A stretch of DNA of 64,000 bases from Bin16 sp965206315 (GTDB lineage Bacteria; Chloroflexota; Dehalococcoidia; Lucifugimonadales; Australimonadaceae), in assembly GCA_965206315.1 (NCBI GenBank), contig OZ242210.1:1798001-1862000 (forward strand), written 5' to 3'. The notes under the pieces were generated by a model. The model was not told the DNA's origin and did no database searches. It saw only the letters and a program-made list of their open reading frames with translations. The position numbers and the translations under genes were made by a program. Below, piece after piece: positions 34,691-43,165 of the stretch. Every line of letters begins with the position of its first letter. The stretch's first letter is position 1.

Positions 34691-35352
34691 AACAACTCCG
34701 TCTCGCCTTCCTCGGCCGCTTCCTCGATGCGGTCGGGGCAGTCGGCTGCGGTGATCTCGCAGAAGGCGCACTCGGACGCGCTGGGCGTTCTCGGCGGGGG
34801 CTGCTCGATGTCGGCGAGCCGCTTGATGAGGTCGGCGGCGCGGTCGATGAAGGTCGTGTCGATGGCTGAGCCGGGCACGTCGACGGCGTGGTCTTCGTAG
34901 ACGACGCGGCCCGTCACCGGCATCCCCGCGTACTCGCGCCGCGCGAGCGGGAACGCCCACATGTAGAGCATGACCTGGATGGCGTGGTACGCGTGCGGTT
35001 CGCCGGACTTCACATCGTGGATGACGACGTTCCCGTCCTGGAGCGATACGAGGTCGGGCATACCGGAGAGCGTGGCGTACCAGCCCCTGAGCCGGAACTG
35101 GTTCTGGCGCTCCGTCTTCACGGTTGCGCCGTCGGCCTCCAGCCGCTTCTGCTCTGCGCGAAGGAGCGCGGTGTGGTCGAGCGCCCAGCGCGTGTGATCG
35201 AACGTCGAGGGCGCGCGCTGCCAACTGGAGCCTTCGTGCTGCGCCTTGAACCAGGACGCCCATTCGCAGCGATTGTTGCCGGAGAGCAGGCGCGGCAGCC
35301 ACGTCACCCAGACGTAGGGGCGCTCGCGTGCCTGTGGTGCGTCGAGGGTCAC
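34687..35352 (-). CDS. Cas4/AddB-like Fe-S PD-(D/E)XK nuclease, stand-alone
   Basis: A GTG start at 35352, 8 bp after the Rieske gene, is the most consistent choice; longer frames are shadows of that gene. The 221-residue product has the nuclease core Asp100 in GMPDLV and Asp113-x-Lys115 in VIHDVKSGEP, with a helical motif HAIQVMLYMWAF after it. One Cys lies near the N-terminus (NNRCEW, residue 29) and three at the C-terminus (C195-x2-C198-x6-C205). That 1+3 spacing is the Fe-S layout of the Cas4/AddB/RecB-nuclease group. No CRISPR or cas genes are present. It probably processes DNA ends in repair or defence. Confidence 0.8.
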   Translation of the reverse strand: MTLDAPQARERPYVWVTWLPRLLSGNNRCEWASWFKAQHEGSSWQRAPSTFDHTRWALDHTALLRAEQKRLEADGATVKTERQNQFRLRGWYATLSGMPDLVSLQDGNVVIHDVKSGEPHAYHAIQVMLYMWAFPLARREYAGMPVTGRVVYEDHAVDVPGSAIDTTFIDRAADLIKRLADIEQPPPRTPSASECAFCEITAADCPDRIEEAAEEGETELF

Positions 35353-35360
35353 CCGGCGGT

Positions 35361-36653
35361 CTACCTGAAGGCGTAGCGCTCTTCGCCGCTGAGCGTGCGC
35401 ACTCCCTCCCACTCGCTGAGCGCGGCGCCTTCGCCGGAGAGGACGGCCTCGACCTCGGCGGGAGCGGGGCGGACGTCCTTGAACGGCCCGCCGGTGCCCT
35501 CGTAGCCGGGGTACTGGAAGTACTCGCAGGGCAGGATGATGATCTCGTTCTCCGCCTCGTCGCGGTGGATGTTCATGGGCTCGCCGCCCTCCTCCACGAC
35601 GCGGGCCTGCTCGTCCAGCAGCCGCCGGTACATGATGACGCCCACGTCGGTGACGCCGAGGCGCTCCGTCGTCCTGTCGGAGATGGGGCCCTGGATGATC
35701 CATGCCAGCTGGTCCTGGGCGAGGACGTAGTCGTACCGGATCTTCCCGTTCTCATCGAAGACCGGCATCTCGGTGAACGGGACCTCGGTCTGGGGCTCCT
35801 CGCCGCTCTTGAGGGGGCGGAACGTCATGGAGATGTGCAGCGTGTGGGTGTCGTCGGCCGGCGTGCGGAACTGCATGCCGTGGGCGACGCGGAGGATGTT
35901 CGGGAAGAGCACGGGGTGGCCGATACGCCAGAACTCGCTCTCCTCCGTCTCGTCGCCGACGAGGCGGCGCTTGATGACGCCGTAGTCGGTGACGTCGAAG
36001 CCGATCTTCTTGTGCTCGCGGCCCTTCGCGCCGGTGATGGCGTTCCACGCGTCGCGCTCTTCCGGCGGCTTGCCGCGGTTCATCATCCAGCCGCCGAAGT
36101 AGCGGTGGAGCCACTGGAAGTGGAGCGGGTCGAGCGAGTTCTCCTGGCACTGGAGCCAGTTGCAGGGCAGGTCGTGCACCTGCCACTCCTTGTAGCCTTC
36201 CCACTCGAGCACGTCCCATCGGGGGAGCAGCGGCGCGGGGTCAGGGCCCATGTACGCCCAGACGACGCCTGCATACTCCTGTACCGGGTACGCCTTGATG
36301 CGCACCTTGTCCTTGAACTTGGAGCCCTCCGGCTCGGAGGGCTGGTCGACGCACTGGCCGGTCTCGTTGAATATCCAGCCGTGGTAGGCGCAGCGGATGC
36401 CGTTCTCCTCCGGTATGCCGTAGGAGAGGTTGGCCTTGCGGTGCGCGCAGGAGGGCTCGATGAGGCCGACCGTGCCGCTGGCGTCGCGATAGAGGACGAG
36501 GTCCTCGCCGAGGAGGCGTATCTCCCTGGTGGGGTTGTCGGCATCCAACTGCACGCTCCCGGCGATGGGGTGCCAGTAGCGCCGCATGAGTTCGCCCATC
36601 GGCGTCCCCGGCCCTACGCGGGTGACGCGGTCGTTCATCTCCTGGGTGAGCAT
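35361..36653 (-). CDS. Rieske non-heme iron oxygenase, phthalate dioxygenase-like
   Basis: The 430-residue protein has a Rieske [2Fe-2S] site, Cys69-x-His71 in EPSCAHRKANL and Cys88-x2-His91 in GIRCAYHGWIFNETG. The catalytic mononuclear iron region LQCQENSLDPLHFQWLHRYF follows near residue 175. The start RVTRVGPGTPMGELMRRYWHP matches the phthalate 4,5-dioxygenase / vanillate demethylase branch, which hydroxylates or demethylates aromatic acids using a separate reductase. No reductase gene is adjacent. A small membrane-protein gene lies 28 bp upstream and the nuclease gene 8 bp downstream on the same strand. Confidence 0.93.
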   Translation of the reverse strand: MLTQEMNDRVTRVGPGTPMGELMRRYWHPIAGSVQLDADNPTREIRLLGEDLVLYRDASGTVGLIEPSCAHRKANLSYGIPEENGIRCAYHGWIFNETGQCVDQPSEPEGSKFKDKVRIKAYPVQEYAGVVWAYMGPDPAPLLPRWDVLEWEGYKEWQVHDLPCNWLQCQENSLDPLHFQWLHRYFGGWMMNRGKPPEERDAWNAITGAKGREHKKIGFDVTDYGVIKRRLVGDETEESEFWRIGHPVLFPNILRVAHGMQFRTPADDTHTLHISMTFRPLKSGEEPQTEVPFTEMPVFDENGKIRYDYVLAQDQLAWIIQGPISDRTTERLGVTDVGVIMYRRLLDEQARVVEEGGEPMNIHRDEAENEIIILPCEYFQYPGYEGTGGPFKDVRPAPAEVEAVLSGEGAALSEWEGVRTLSGEERYAFR

Positions 36654-36681
36654 GTCAGCCTCCCTGCGGGACGGATATGTG

Positions 36682-36882
36682 TCAGTGCTGTTGCTGCGAC
36701 TCCCGGACGTGCATGACGTACGCCGCCGCAGAGAGCGTCGCGGCGATGACGAACCAGATCATGAACGCGACAACATAGCTCCGGTCGAGGGCGCCTCCGA
36801 GCCAGACGACTCCGAGGAGGTAGGGAAAGATAACCAAGGTCAGCCAGATAGCGGCTGTAATCACGAGCGTGCGACCACTCAT
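36682..36882 (-). CDS. Small two-helix membrane protein
   Basis: The 66-residue product is mostly two hydrophobic helices (VITAAIWLTLVIFPYLLGVVW and VVAFMIWFVIAATLSAAAYVM) with a polar tail, so it is an integral membrane protein. A GAGG lies 11 bp before the start. It immediately precedes the Rieske oxygenase gene on the same strand. I do not recognise the family. It may be a host-membrane anchor or unrelated. Confidence 0.6.
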   Translation of the reverse strand: MSGRTLVITAAIWLTLVIFPYLLGVVWLGGALDRSYVVAFMIWFVIAATLSAAAYVMHVRESQQQH

Positions 36883-37024
36883 AGAGACGTTACCTCACAA
36901 GCCATAGCGGGCATGCATACTTTAGGGAGAAGACGCACTCGGCGCAAGCGGCACGCGTCCGGCTGCGCGCCGGAGGGGCAGAGGCGGCGAAAGGATAGTC
37001 GCCTGAGATAGCATCAGGAATGCG

Positions 37025-39745
37025 ATGACGCTGGAACGATACGAAGAGAAGCGCGACTTCAGCGGCACGAACGAGCCCGCGCCGCACGCGCCGGAGCAGC
37101 GGCCCGGCGCGCTGACGTTCGTCGTGCAGAAGCACGCTGCGTCCCGCCTGCACTACGACTTCCGCCTGGAGTTCGGCGGCGCGCTCAAGTCATGGGCGGT
37201 GCCGAAGGGGCCGTCGACCGATAACACCGAGAAGCGCCTCGCGGTGCTCGTCGAGGACCATCCGCTCGACTACGCCTCGTTCGAGGGCGTCATCGGCGAT
37301 GGGAACTACGGCGCCGGGCAGGTCATCGTCTGGGACATGGGGATCTACTCTCCGGACGAGGGCGGGCTCAGCTGGCACGACCGCGAAGAGGCTGAGCGCC
37401 GGATGCTCGCCGGGCTCGACGCAGGGAAGCTGTCGTTCACGCTGCGGGGACACAAGCTCCAGGGCTCCTGGACGCTCGTGCGGACGACCCGGGGCCCGAA
37501 CGAGTGGCTGCTCATCAAGCACAAGGACGCTCACACCGACGCCGAGCGCGACGTCCTCGACGACGGCACGTCGGTCGTGTGCGGGCTGACCCTGGAGCAG
37601 CTGAGATCAGGCAGGCTGCCGGACCCGTCGCTCGCCGCTGGCGTGGTCTCGTTCGGCAAACCTGCGCGCATGCCGCGGACGCTCAAGCCGATGCTGGCGC
37701 ACGCGGTAGAGGGCGTCTTCTCCTCGCCCGGCTGGCTCTTCGAGCCGAAGCTGGACGGCTTCCGTGCGCTCGCATTCCTGCAGGACGGCAACGTACGGCT
37801 CATCAGCCGGACGGGCAAGGACATGACGAAGAACTTCCGAGGCATCGCAGACGACCTCTCCGTCCTGCCGCACCGCGAGATGATCCTCGACGGGGAGATC
37901 GTCGCGCTGGGAGACGACGGCCTGCCGGATTTCGTGCTGCTGCAGAACAACGCGGGCATGTACAAGGTGCCCGGAGCGGAGAGCGCTTCCGTAAAGGCGG
38001 CCACTGTCGCCTACTACCCGTTCGACATCCTCTACCTGGACGGGCGCGACCTGCGGCAGGCCCCACTCCAGCAGCGTAAGCACGCGCTCCGACTGACCGT
38101 TCCGCCGAGCGAGCGCATCCGCTCGGTCGAGTTCGTGGAGGGAGAGGGAGAGGCGTTCTTCCGCGTGGCGGAGCAGCTGGGGCTGGAAGGCATCGTCGCC
38201 AAGCGGAGGGACTCGCGCTACAACGCCGGGGAGCGCTCGCGCGACTGGCTGAAGATCAAACAGGTGCTTTCGCAGGAGTTCGTCATCGCCGGGTACACGA
38301 AGGGCGAGGGCGAGCGGGCGGAGACGTTCGGCGCCGTCGCCCTCGGCTACTACGACGGCGGGACGCTCACCTACGCCGGACGCGCAGGAAGCGGCTTCAC
38401 GCAGCAGACGCTCCGCAGCACGCTGGCGGCGCTGGAGCCGCTGCAGACGGACGTATGTCCGTTCCCCGCCGTCCCCGCCGACCTCGAATCCCTGCAGGTG
38501 ACGTGGGTGCAGCCTGAGCGGGTGGCGCAGGTGAAGTTCTCGCAGTGGACGGGCGACGGTGTGCTGCGCGCGCCCGTGTTCCTCGGGCTGCGGGACGACG
38601 TACAGCCGCGAGCCATCGTTCGTGAGACGCCGGAGCCCGTGTCGTTGGTCGTGGAGGAGGCGGGCCCATCCGATGCGCAGGATGAATCGGGCGACGTGGT
38701 CGAGCAGCTGGCGCGCATCCGCAAGAACGGCCACGTCGAGACAGGCGGCCAGAAGATCGCCGTCACGAATATGGACAAGGTGTTCTGGCCGGAGACGACC
38801 CACCGCGCGGCAGTGACGAAGGGCGACATGCTGCGGTACTACGCGCAGGTCGCTCCCTACCTGCTCCCGCACCTGCGGGACAGGCCGCTGACGATGACGC
38901 GCTACCCGAACGGCATCGACGGCGGGAGCTTCTACCAGAAGCGGTGGGAGCACGACCTGCCGCCGTTCGCGGAGACGGTGCGGCTCTTTTCGACGGCGGC
39001 GGAGGGCGACGTTGACTACCTCGTGGTCAACAACCTCGCAACGCTCATCTGGCTGGCGCAACTCGCCGACCTCGAGCTGCACCCGTGGCTGTCGCGCACC
39101 GCCATCGAACCGGACGCCGTGCACCTGCGGGAGAGTTTCACCGGCTCGAAGGAGGAGTTGCGGCAGAGCGTGCTGAACTACCCGGACTTCATCGTGTTCG
39201 ACCTCGACCCGTACATCTACTCCGGAGAGGAGAAGGCGGGGGAAGAGCCGGAGCTGAACCGGCGTGCATTCGCGAAGGGCGCGGAGGTTGCGCTGTCGCT
39301 CAAGGACCTGCTCGACCAGCTATCGCTCTCGTCGTTCCTGAAGACGTCGGGCAAGACAGGACTGCACATCTACGTGCCCATCCTGCGCGAGTACGACTAC
39401 GCAGTGACGCGGAAAGCGTGCGAGTTGATCGGGCGGTTCCTGCTGCGCCAGCGGCCCCGCGACCTGACGATGGAGTGGAGTGTGAGCAAACGCGCCGGGA
39501 AGATATTCCTGGACCACAACATGAACGTGATGGGGAAGAATATGGCGTCGATCTACTCGCTGCGGCCGCTGCCAGGGGCGCCTGTGTCCGTGCCCCTCCG
39601 CTGGGACGAACTGCCCGATGTCTACCCGAGCGATTTCAACATCGACACCGTGCACCAGCGGCTGGCGGACGTGGGCGACCTGTGGGGCGACATCCTGGAC
39701 GCGAAGCACGACCTAAGGCGTCTGCTGGAGGTCGCGGGCGAATAA
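37025..39745 (+). CDS. ligD: Multidomain NHEJ DNA ligase LigD (PE-LIG-POL order)
   Basis: The 906-residue protein has three parts. Residues ~1-190 are the 3'-phosphoesterase domain, with FVVQKHAASRLHYDFRLEF (His, Arg, His, Asp metal site) and WAVPKGPS. Residues ~215-520 are the ATP-dependent ligase, with adenylated Lys242 in FEPKLDGFRALA, LDGEIVALGDDG and GLEGIVAKRRDS plus an OB fold. Residues ~575-906 are the primase-like polymerase, with FWPETT, GGSFYQKRW and DFIVFDLDPY (the metal-binding D-x-D). The order matches the Pseudomonas-type enzyme rather than the mycobacterial one. It repairs double-strand breaks with Ku (25385). A strong terminator hairpin follows. Confidence 0.97.
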   Translation: MTLERYEEKRDFSGTNEPAPHAPEQRPGALTFVVQKHAASRLHYDFRLEFGGALKSWAVPKGPSTDNTEKRLAVLVEDHPLDYASFEGVIGDGNYGAGQVIVWDMGIYSPDEGGLSWHDREEAERRMLAGLDAGKLSFTLRGHKLQGSWTLVRTTRGPNEWLLIKHKDAHTDAERDVLDDGTSVVCGLTLEQLRSGRLPDPSLAAGVVSFGKPARMPRTLKPMLAHAVEGVFSSPGWLFEPKLDGFRALAFLQDGNVRLISRTGKDMTKNFRGIADDLSVLPHREMILDGEIVALGDDGLPDFVLLQNNAGMYKVPGAESASVKAATVAYYPFDILYLDGRDLRQAPLQQRKHALRLTVPPSERIRSVEFVEGEGEAFFRVAEQLGLEGIVAKRRDSRYNAGERSRDWLKIKQVLSQEFVIAGYTKGEGERAETFGAVALGYYDGGTLTYAGRAGSGFTQQTLRSTLAALEPLQTDVCPFPAVPADLESLQVTWVQPERVAQVKFSQWTGDGVLRAPVFLGLRDDVQPRAIVRETPEPVSLVVEEAGPSDAQDESGDVVEQLARIRKNGHVETGGQKIAVTNMDKVFWPETTHRAAVTKGDMLRYYAQVAPYLLPHLRDRPLTMTRYPNGIDGGSFYQKRWEHDLPPFAETVRLFSTAAEGDVDYLVVNNLATLIWLAQLADLELHPWLSRTAIEPDAVHLRESFTGSKEELRQSVLNYPDFIVFDLDPYIYSGEEKAGEEPELNRRAFAKGAEVALSLKDLLDQLSLSSFLKTSGKTGLHIYVPILREYDYAVTRKACELIGRFLLRQRPRDLTMEWSVSKRAGKIFLDHNMNVMGKNMASIYSLRPLPGAPVSVPLRWDELPDVYPSDFNIDTVHQRLADVGDLWGDILDAKHDLRRLLEVAGE

Positions 39746-39748
39746 CAA

Positions 39749-39775
39749 GAGAGCCGGGGCAACGCCCCGGCTCTC
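39749..39775. terminator. Strong hairpin after ligD, probably bidirectional
   Basis: GAGAGCCGGGGC and GCCCCGGCTCTC form a perfect 12-bp stem with a 3-nt loop, 4 bp after the ligD stop. It also lies 27 bp beyond the stop of the convergent small zinc-ribbon gene, so it could end transcription from both sides. There is no long U run, so Rho-independent action is likely but not certain. Confidence 0.82.
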
Positions 39776-39801
39776 CCGGTTCCCGGTATGTGCGTGGCCG
39801 G

Positions 39802-39957
39802 TTACGCAGCGGTCTTGCGCTGCTCCATGATGAGGGCGGCGGCAGTCTTCAGGTCGAGCGAGCGGCCGCACTGGAGGCAGCGGCACTCGATGCCATCGAT
39901 GTCATTGCGGCACTGAACGTCGCCGCCGCAGTTGGCACATGCCCTGAGCAGTATCAT
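39802..39957 (-). CDS. Very small zinc-ribbon protein (51 residues)
   Basis: The ATG at 39957 has a perfect AAAGGAGGGCGAA ribosome site. The 51-residue product starts MILLRACANCGGDVQC and continues ECRCLQCGR. Its Cys pairs (C7, C10, then C27, C30) form a zinc ribbon, with two more cysteines nearby; a helical tail ends EQRKTAA. It is convergent with ligD and separated from it by the terminator hairpin. A similar-sized gene lies 48 bp upstream on the same strand. Its role is unknown; small zinc ribbons often bind nucleic acids or other proteins. Confidence 0.78.
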   Translation of the reverse strand: MILLRACANCGGDVQCRNDIDGIECRCLQCGRSLDLKTAAALIMEQRKTAA

Positions 39958-40005
39958 TTCGCCCTCCTTTCGTTATCTGTTCGTCACCCCGTGGAGCCTG
40001 GGGGC

Positions 40006-40200
40006 CTACGCGGCCACCAGCTCCTCAACCTCGACGGCGGGGGTGAGCGTTACCGGCTCCGCGACCAGCTCTCGCGTGTAGAACAGTGCGCGGATCGCGT
40101 CGGCCATCGTGGCAGGGTCGTTGGCATGGCGCTCTGCGATGAGCGCCAGAACGGCTCCCTGTTCCATCGCGCGGTACAGTCCTGTGATCAGTCGAAACAT
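40006..40200 (-). CDS. Small hypothetical protein (64 residues)
   Basis: The start has a strong ribosome site, GGTAGGAGAG directly before ATG. The product is mostly helical, with MEQGAVLALIAERHANDPATMADAIRALFYT in the middle and an acidic, Val-rich end. It has no cysteine or membrane segment. The zinc-ribbon gene follows after 48 bp, so the two probably share a transcript. I do not recognise the family; the good ribosome site and gene pairing support it as real. Confidence 0.65.
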   Translation of the reverse strand: MFRLITGLYRAMEQGAVLALIAERHANDPATMADAIRALFYTRELVAEPVTLTPAVEVEELVAA

Positions 40201-40355
40201 CTCTCCTACCTCTATCCTTTCGCCGTGCGCTTATCCTGGTTTCCGGCAGTCCTCTGGTGGCGCCACGATTCAGCCGACGGTGACAGTATACGACACCCGA
40301 ATGGCGGAATCAAGCATTTATGTTACGAATCTGGGCTGCACAGATTAACGATGTG

Positions 40356-41612
40356 TCAGGACTGGGCATCGAGCCTGAGCAGCGCCCCTGCGAGTACCTG
40401 CGTGCCGGTAACGATATCGTCCAGATCGGCCCACTCCTCGGGGCAGTGACTGCGCCCATCCAGGCAGGGGATGAACACCATTCCCACAGGAGCGACGGGC
40501 GCGAGGCGGGCGGCGTCGTGCGATGCCCGGCTCGGCAGGCGGAGCGTCCGCAGCCGGAGGCTTTCGGCGGATTCCGCCACGATCTCCTGCATTCCAAGGG
40601 GTATGGCTACGGGTTCCTCCAGATGCTGCCATTCCAGCGTTGCGCCGAGCCCGCGCCGATCCGCGATCTCGCGCAATGAGCGCTCGATCTCCTCGCGCGC
40701 CCAGAGGAGCGCCTCGGTCTGGGTGCTTCGCACCTCGACGGTGAGGTCGACGCGACCCGGTATGACGTTGACCATGTTCGGGCTGACGCGCAGGAAGCCG
40801 ACGGTGCCGACGCTCTCCTGGACGATGTCCGGCGTGCTGACGGTGCGCTCGACGGCGAGCGTAAGCTCGGCTGCGCCCGCGAGGGCGTCGCGGCGGTCCG
40901 GCATGGCGGTTGCTCCCGCGTGGTCGGCGACGCCGGTGAGCGAGACGACGGCCCGGCAAGGGGCCGCCACGATGGTGACGACGCCGACCTCCATGCCCGC
41001 GCGCTCCAGCACGGGGCCCTGCTCGATGTGCATCTCCAGATAACCGTAGATGTCACCCGGTCTCCGGCGGGCCTCGTCGAGCCGTAGCGGGTCACCGCCG
41101 AGCCGAACGATGGCGTCCGGGAGCGTGCCGCCGTCCGGCGTCGTGGCGAGCGCCACCATGCCGGCGGTCACGTCGCCGGCCATGATGCGGCTGCCGAGCG
41201 GGCTGAGGTTGACGACGGACGGCTCCTCGCAGACGAAGTCGACGACCTCCAGCGGTCGTGAGAGGGCAATGCCGGACTCGCGCAGGCAGCGGACGACCTC
41301 CAGCGCGCCGAGCACGCCCACGATGCCGTCGAACCGCCCGCCGGACTCGACGGTGTCGGTGTGCGAGCCGAGCATGAGCACGGGACCCGCGCCGCTGCCG
41401 AGGCGTCCTATGAGGTTGCCTGCGGGGTCGACGCGGGTGTCGAGCCCGGCGTCGCGGAAGCGTCCGGCGAGCCATTCGCGCGCGGCCTCATAGTACGGCG
41501 AGAACGCCCGCCGCGTGTACGGCAGGTCCGGGTCGGTGAACTCCGCGATGCGCTTCAGATCGGCATCGAGGCGGTCGCGGTTGATGTCGAGGGTCGGCAG
41601 GTTGGTGGTCAC
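40356..41612 (-). CDS. M20-family amidase (allantoate/N-carbamoyl-amino acid hydrolase-like)
   Basis: The GTG at 41612, behind a GGAG, starts VTTNLPTLDINRDRL; the upstream frame is repeat sequence. The 418-residue enzyme has the M20 dinuclear site: His-x-Asp in LMLGSHTDTV, Asp in GGRFDGIVGV, Glu-Glu in FVCEEPSVVN, a later YLEMHIEQGPVLE, and a C-terminal LPSRASHDAARLAP His. GGRFDG and MHIEQGP mark the allantoate amidohydrolase / hydantoinase-type N-carbamoylase branch rather than peptidases. It releases ammonia or amino acids from ureido compounds. The neighbours give no pathway. Confidence 0.9.
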   Translation of the reverse strand: MTTNLPTLDINRDRLDADLKRIAEFTDPDLPYTRRAFSPYYEAAREWLAGRFRDAGLDTRVDPAGNLIGRLGSGAGPVLMLGSHTDTVESGGRFDGIVGVLGALEVVRCLRESGIALSRPLEVVDFVCEEPSVVNLSPLGSRIMAGDVTAGMVALATTPDGGTLPDAIVRLGGDPLRLDEARRRPGDIYGYLEMHIEQGPVLERAGMEVGVVTIVAAPCRAVVSLTGVADHAGATAMPDRRDALAGAAELTLAVERTVSTPDIVQESVGTVGFLRVSPNMVNVIPGRVDLTVEVRSTQTEALLWAREEIERSLREIADRRGLGATLEWQHLEEPVAIPLGMQEIVAESAESLRLRTLRLPSRASHDAARLAPVAPVGMVFIPCLDGRSHCPEEWADLDDIVTGTQVLAGALLRLDAQS

Positions 41613-41696
41613 GTCAGGTCTCCGTTCGTTATGGCGCGCGGCATGGTAGACGGCGTGGCGAGTGCCGGGCAATGGGCGGATGTCACAGGGGATATC

Positions 41697-41732
41697 GACA
41701 TGGATGCACAGGATGGACAGGATGGGGATAAG
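41697..41732. repeat. Short dispersed repeat, family E
   Basis: The tandem-like gcacaggatggacaggatgg sequence, followed by ggataag, has a relative at 44129-44161 (cacggatagacaggatgcac). It lies in the 505 bp gene-free stretch 41613-42117, whose remaining sequence up to 41902 shows nothing I can assign. Confidence 0.5.
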
Positions 41733-41902
41733 TTGGATCAAGAGTGCCAATGTTCTGAAAGTTCTGCGACCATCGGGCGTTTCATCCTCGTGCAGTCTGT
41801 TCACGGCGGGAGCGACCAGCGCCATGCGTCCTGTGTCGTTCATGGGGACATGGTAGGGAGGGGGTTCTCGTCGGCGCAACGGGTGCGTGTCACAAGGACC
41901 AA

Positions 41903-42095
41903 CCCTCACCCACGCGCTGAGCGCGTTGCCCTCTCCCAGGGGGCGAGGGCAACAGACCACCCCGCGCCTCATCCCACCGCACCATTCACCCCCATCCCAA
42001 CCTTCCCCGGTCAAGGGGGAAGGGGCCAGACGCCCGAGAGGATGTTGCGCGCTGAAGCGTGGACTCCACTGCGCTCCGCTCAGCATGACAGCGCC
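41903..42095. repeat. Array of dispersed repeats (families A, B and C)
   Basis: Three units stand in a row: family A (ccctcacccacgcgctgagc ... cccagggggcgaggg), family B (cattcacccccatcccaacc, cttccccggtcaagggggaa) and family C (gagaggatgttgcgcgctga ... cagcatgacag). They end 22 bp before the next gene. The order A-B-C is the same as at 634-841. Confidence 0.85.
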
Positions 42096-42117
42096 ACGGT
42101 GTTACTCTTGGCCGGTC

Positions 42118-42894
42118 ATGCCTTACCTGGAGCTTCCGGATGCGAGCCTCTGGTACGAAGATGCAGGCGGCGACGGCGCGCCCGTCGTATTCCTGCACGC
42201 CTTCACGGGGAACACCGAGGCCTGGGTGTACCAGGTGCCTGCATTCGCCGACGCAGGCTACCGGTGCGTCAGGTACGACCGCAGGGGATGGGGGCGGTCG
42301 CGGGACTCCTCAACCGCGAACCAGACGACCTATGCCAGCGACGACCTGCACGCACTGGTGGAGCACCTTGGCCTCGCACCCCTCCACCTCGTCGGCACCG
42401 GCGGGGGCGGGTACGTTGCGCTCGACTATGCGGTGTCCCACCCGGAGCGGCTCGCGAGCCTGGTCGTGGCATGCAGCGGAGGTCCGATCCAGCGGGACGC
42501 GGAGTACGCGGCGCTCGGCAGCAGGTACGGACGGATACCGGAGTTCCAATCGCTGCCGGTGTGGTTCCGGGAGATAGGACCCACGTACCGGGTGGCGAAC
42601 CCGGATGGCGTCGACCGCTGGCTCGAGATCGAACGGGCCAGCCAGCAGGAGGCAACGCGGCGGGAGCAGGTGCGCAACGACTTCACGCTCGCCCTGCTCG
42701 AGACGATCCGAACGCCCACCCTGATGCTCGCAGCGGGCGCCGACCTCTACGCGGCACCGCCCCGGATGCAGGCTATGGCCGACCGCATCCCCGATTGCAA
42801 GTTCGCACTCATGCCGGCCGCGGGACACTCGGCGTACTGGGAGCAGCCGGAGACGTGGAACCGGCTCGTGCTGGAGTTCATCAGCGCGCATTGA
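42118..42894 (+). CDS. Alpha/beta-hydrolase fold protein lacking the nucleophile Ser
   Basis: The ATG at 42118 is chosen because the longer frame translates repeats. The 258-residue protein has the fold's landmarks: VVFLHAFTGNTEAWVYQ oxyanion loop, VRYDRRGWGRS, the elbow segment LHLVGTGGGGYVALDYA, an acid region LMLAAGADLYAAP and the histidine in MPAAGHSAYWEQP. The elbow G-x-S-x-G reads G-T-G-G-G, with Gly95 in place of Ser. It is probably not a serine hydrolase. Cofactor-free oxygenases, lyases or non-enzymatic ligand binders of this fold can lack Ser. It is flanked on both sides by repeat arrays. Confidence 0.86.
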   Translation: MPYLELPDASLWYEDAGGDGAPVVFLHAFTGNTEAWVYQVPAFADAGYRCVRYDRRGWGRSRDSSTANQTTYASDDLHALVEHLGLAPLHLVGTGGGGYVALDYAVSHPERLASLVVACSGGPIQRDAEYAALGSRYGRIPEFQSLPVWFREIGPTYRVANPDGVDRWLEIERASQQEATRREQVRNDFTLALLETIRTPTLMLAAGADLYAAPPRMQAMADRIPDCKFALMPAAGHSAYWEQPETWNRLVLEFISAH

Positions 42895-42913
42895 GGAGCG
42901 CGCAGGGCTGCTG

Positions 42914-43022
42914 CGACCCTCACCCACGCGCTGAAGTGCGTTGCCCTCTCCCAGGGGGCGAGGGGGGAGTCGATTGCCGCCCGAGAGATGCTTCGACTCC
43001 GCTGCGCTCCGCTCAGCATGAA
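42914..43022. repeat. Family A and C dispersed repeats
   Basis: A family A unit (ccctcacccacgcgctgaag with right end cagggggcgaggg) is followed by a family C unit (ccgagagatgcttcgactcc ... gctcagcatg). They lie between convergent genes. Confidence 0.83.
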
Positions 43023-43049
43023 AACCCCACTCCCACCGGCCCCCGCCGT

Positions 43050-43097
43050 GTGACCTGCCCGGTCACTCTGGATTCCCGCCGGTGCGGGAATGACGGG
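43050..43097. repeat. Intact family D compound repeat (two stem-loops)
   Basis: The unit has GTGACC-N5-GGTCAC, a short spacer, then ATTCCC-N8-GGGAAT ending in gacgggg. The second stem has the ATTCCC-N8-GGGAAT architecture known as dRS3 in Neisseria. This copy shows what the IS-interrupted copy at 29866/30927 looked like. A similar compound copy lies at 45455. Confidence 0.85.
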
Positions 43098-43114
43098 GGC
43101 GCTGCGCCCGCCGG

Positions 43115-43165
43115 CCGGTTCACCCCCATCCTAACCTTCCCCCATCAAGGGGGAAGGGATCAGGC
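43115..43165. repeat. Family B dispersed repeat
   Basis: The unit (ggttcacccccatcctaacc, cttcccccatcaagggggaa) ends at the 3' end of the minus-strand aldo/keto reductase gene. It is nearly identical to the copy at 6192. Confidence 0.82.
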
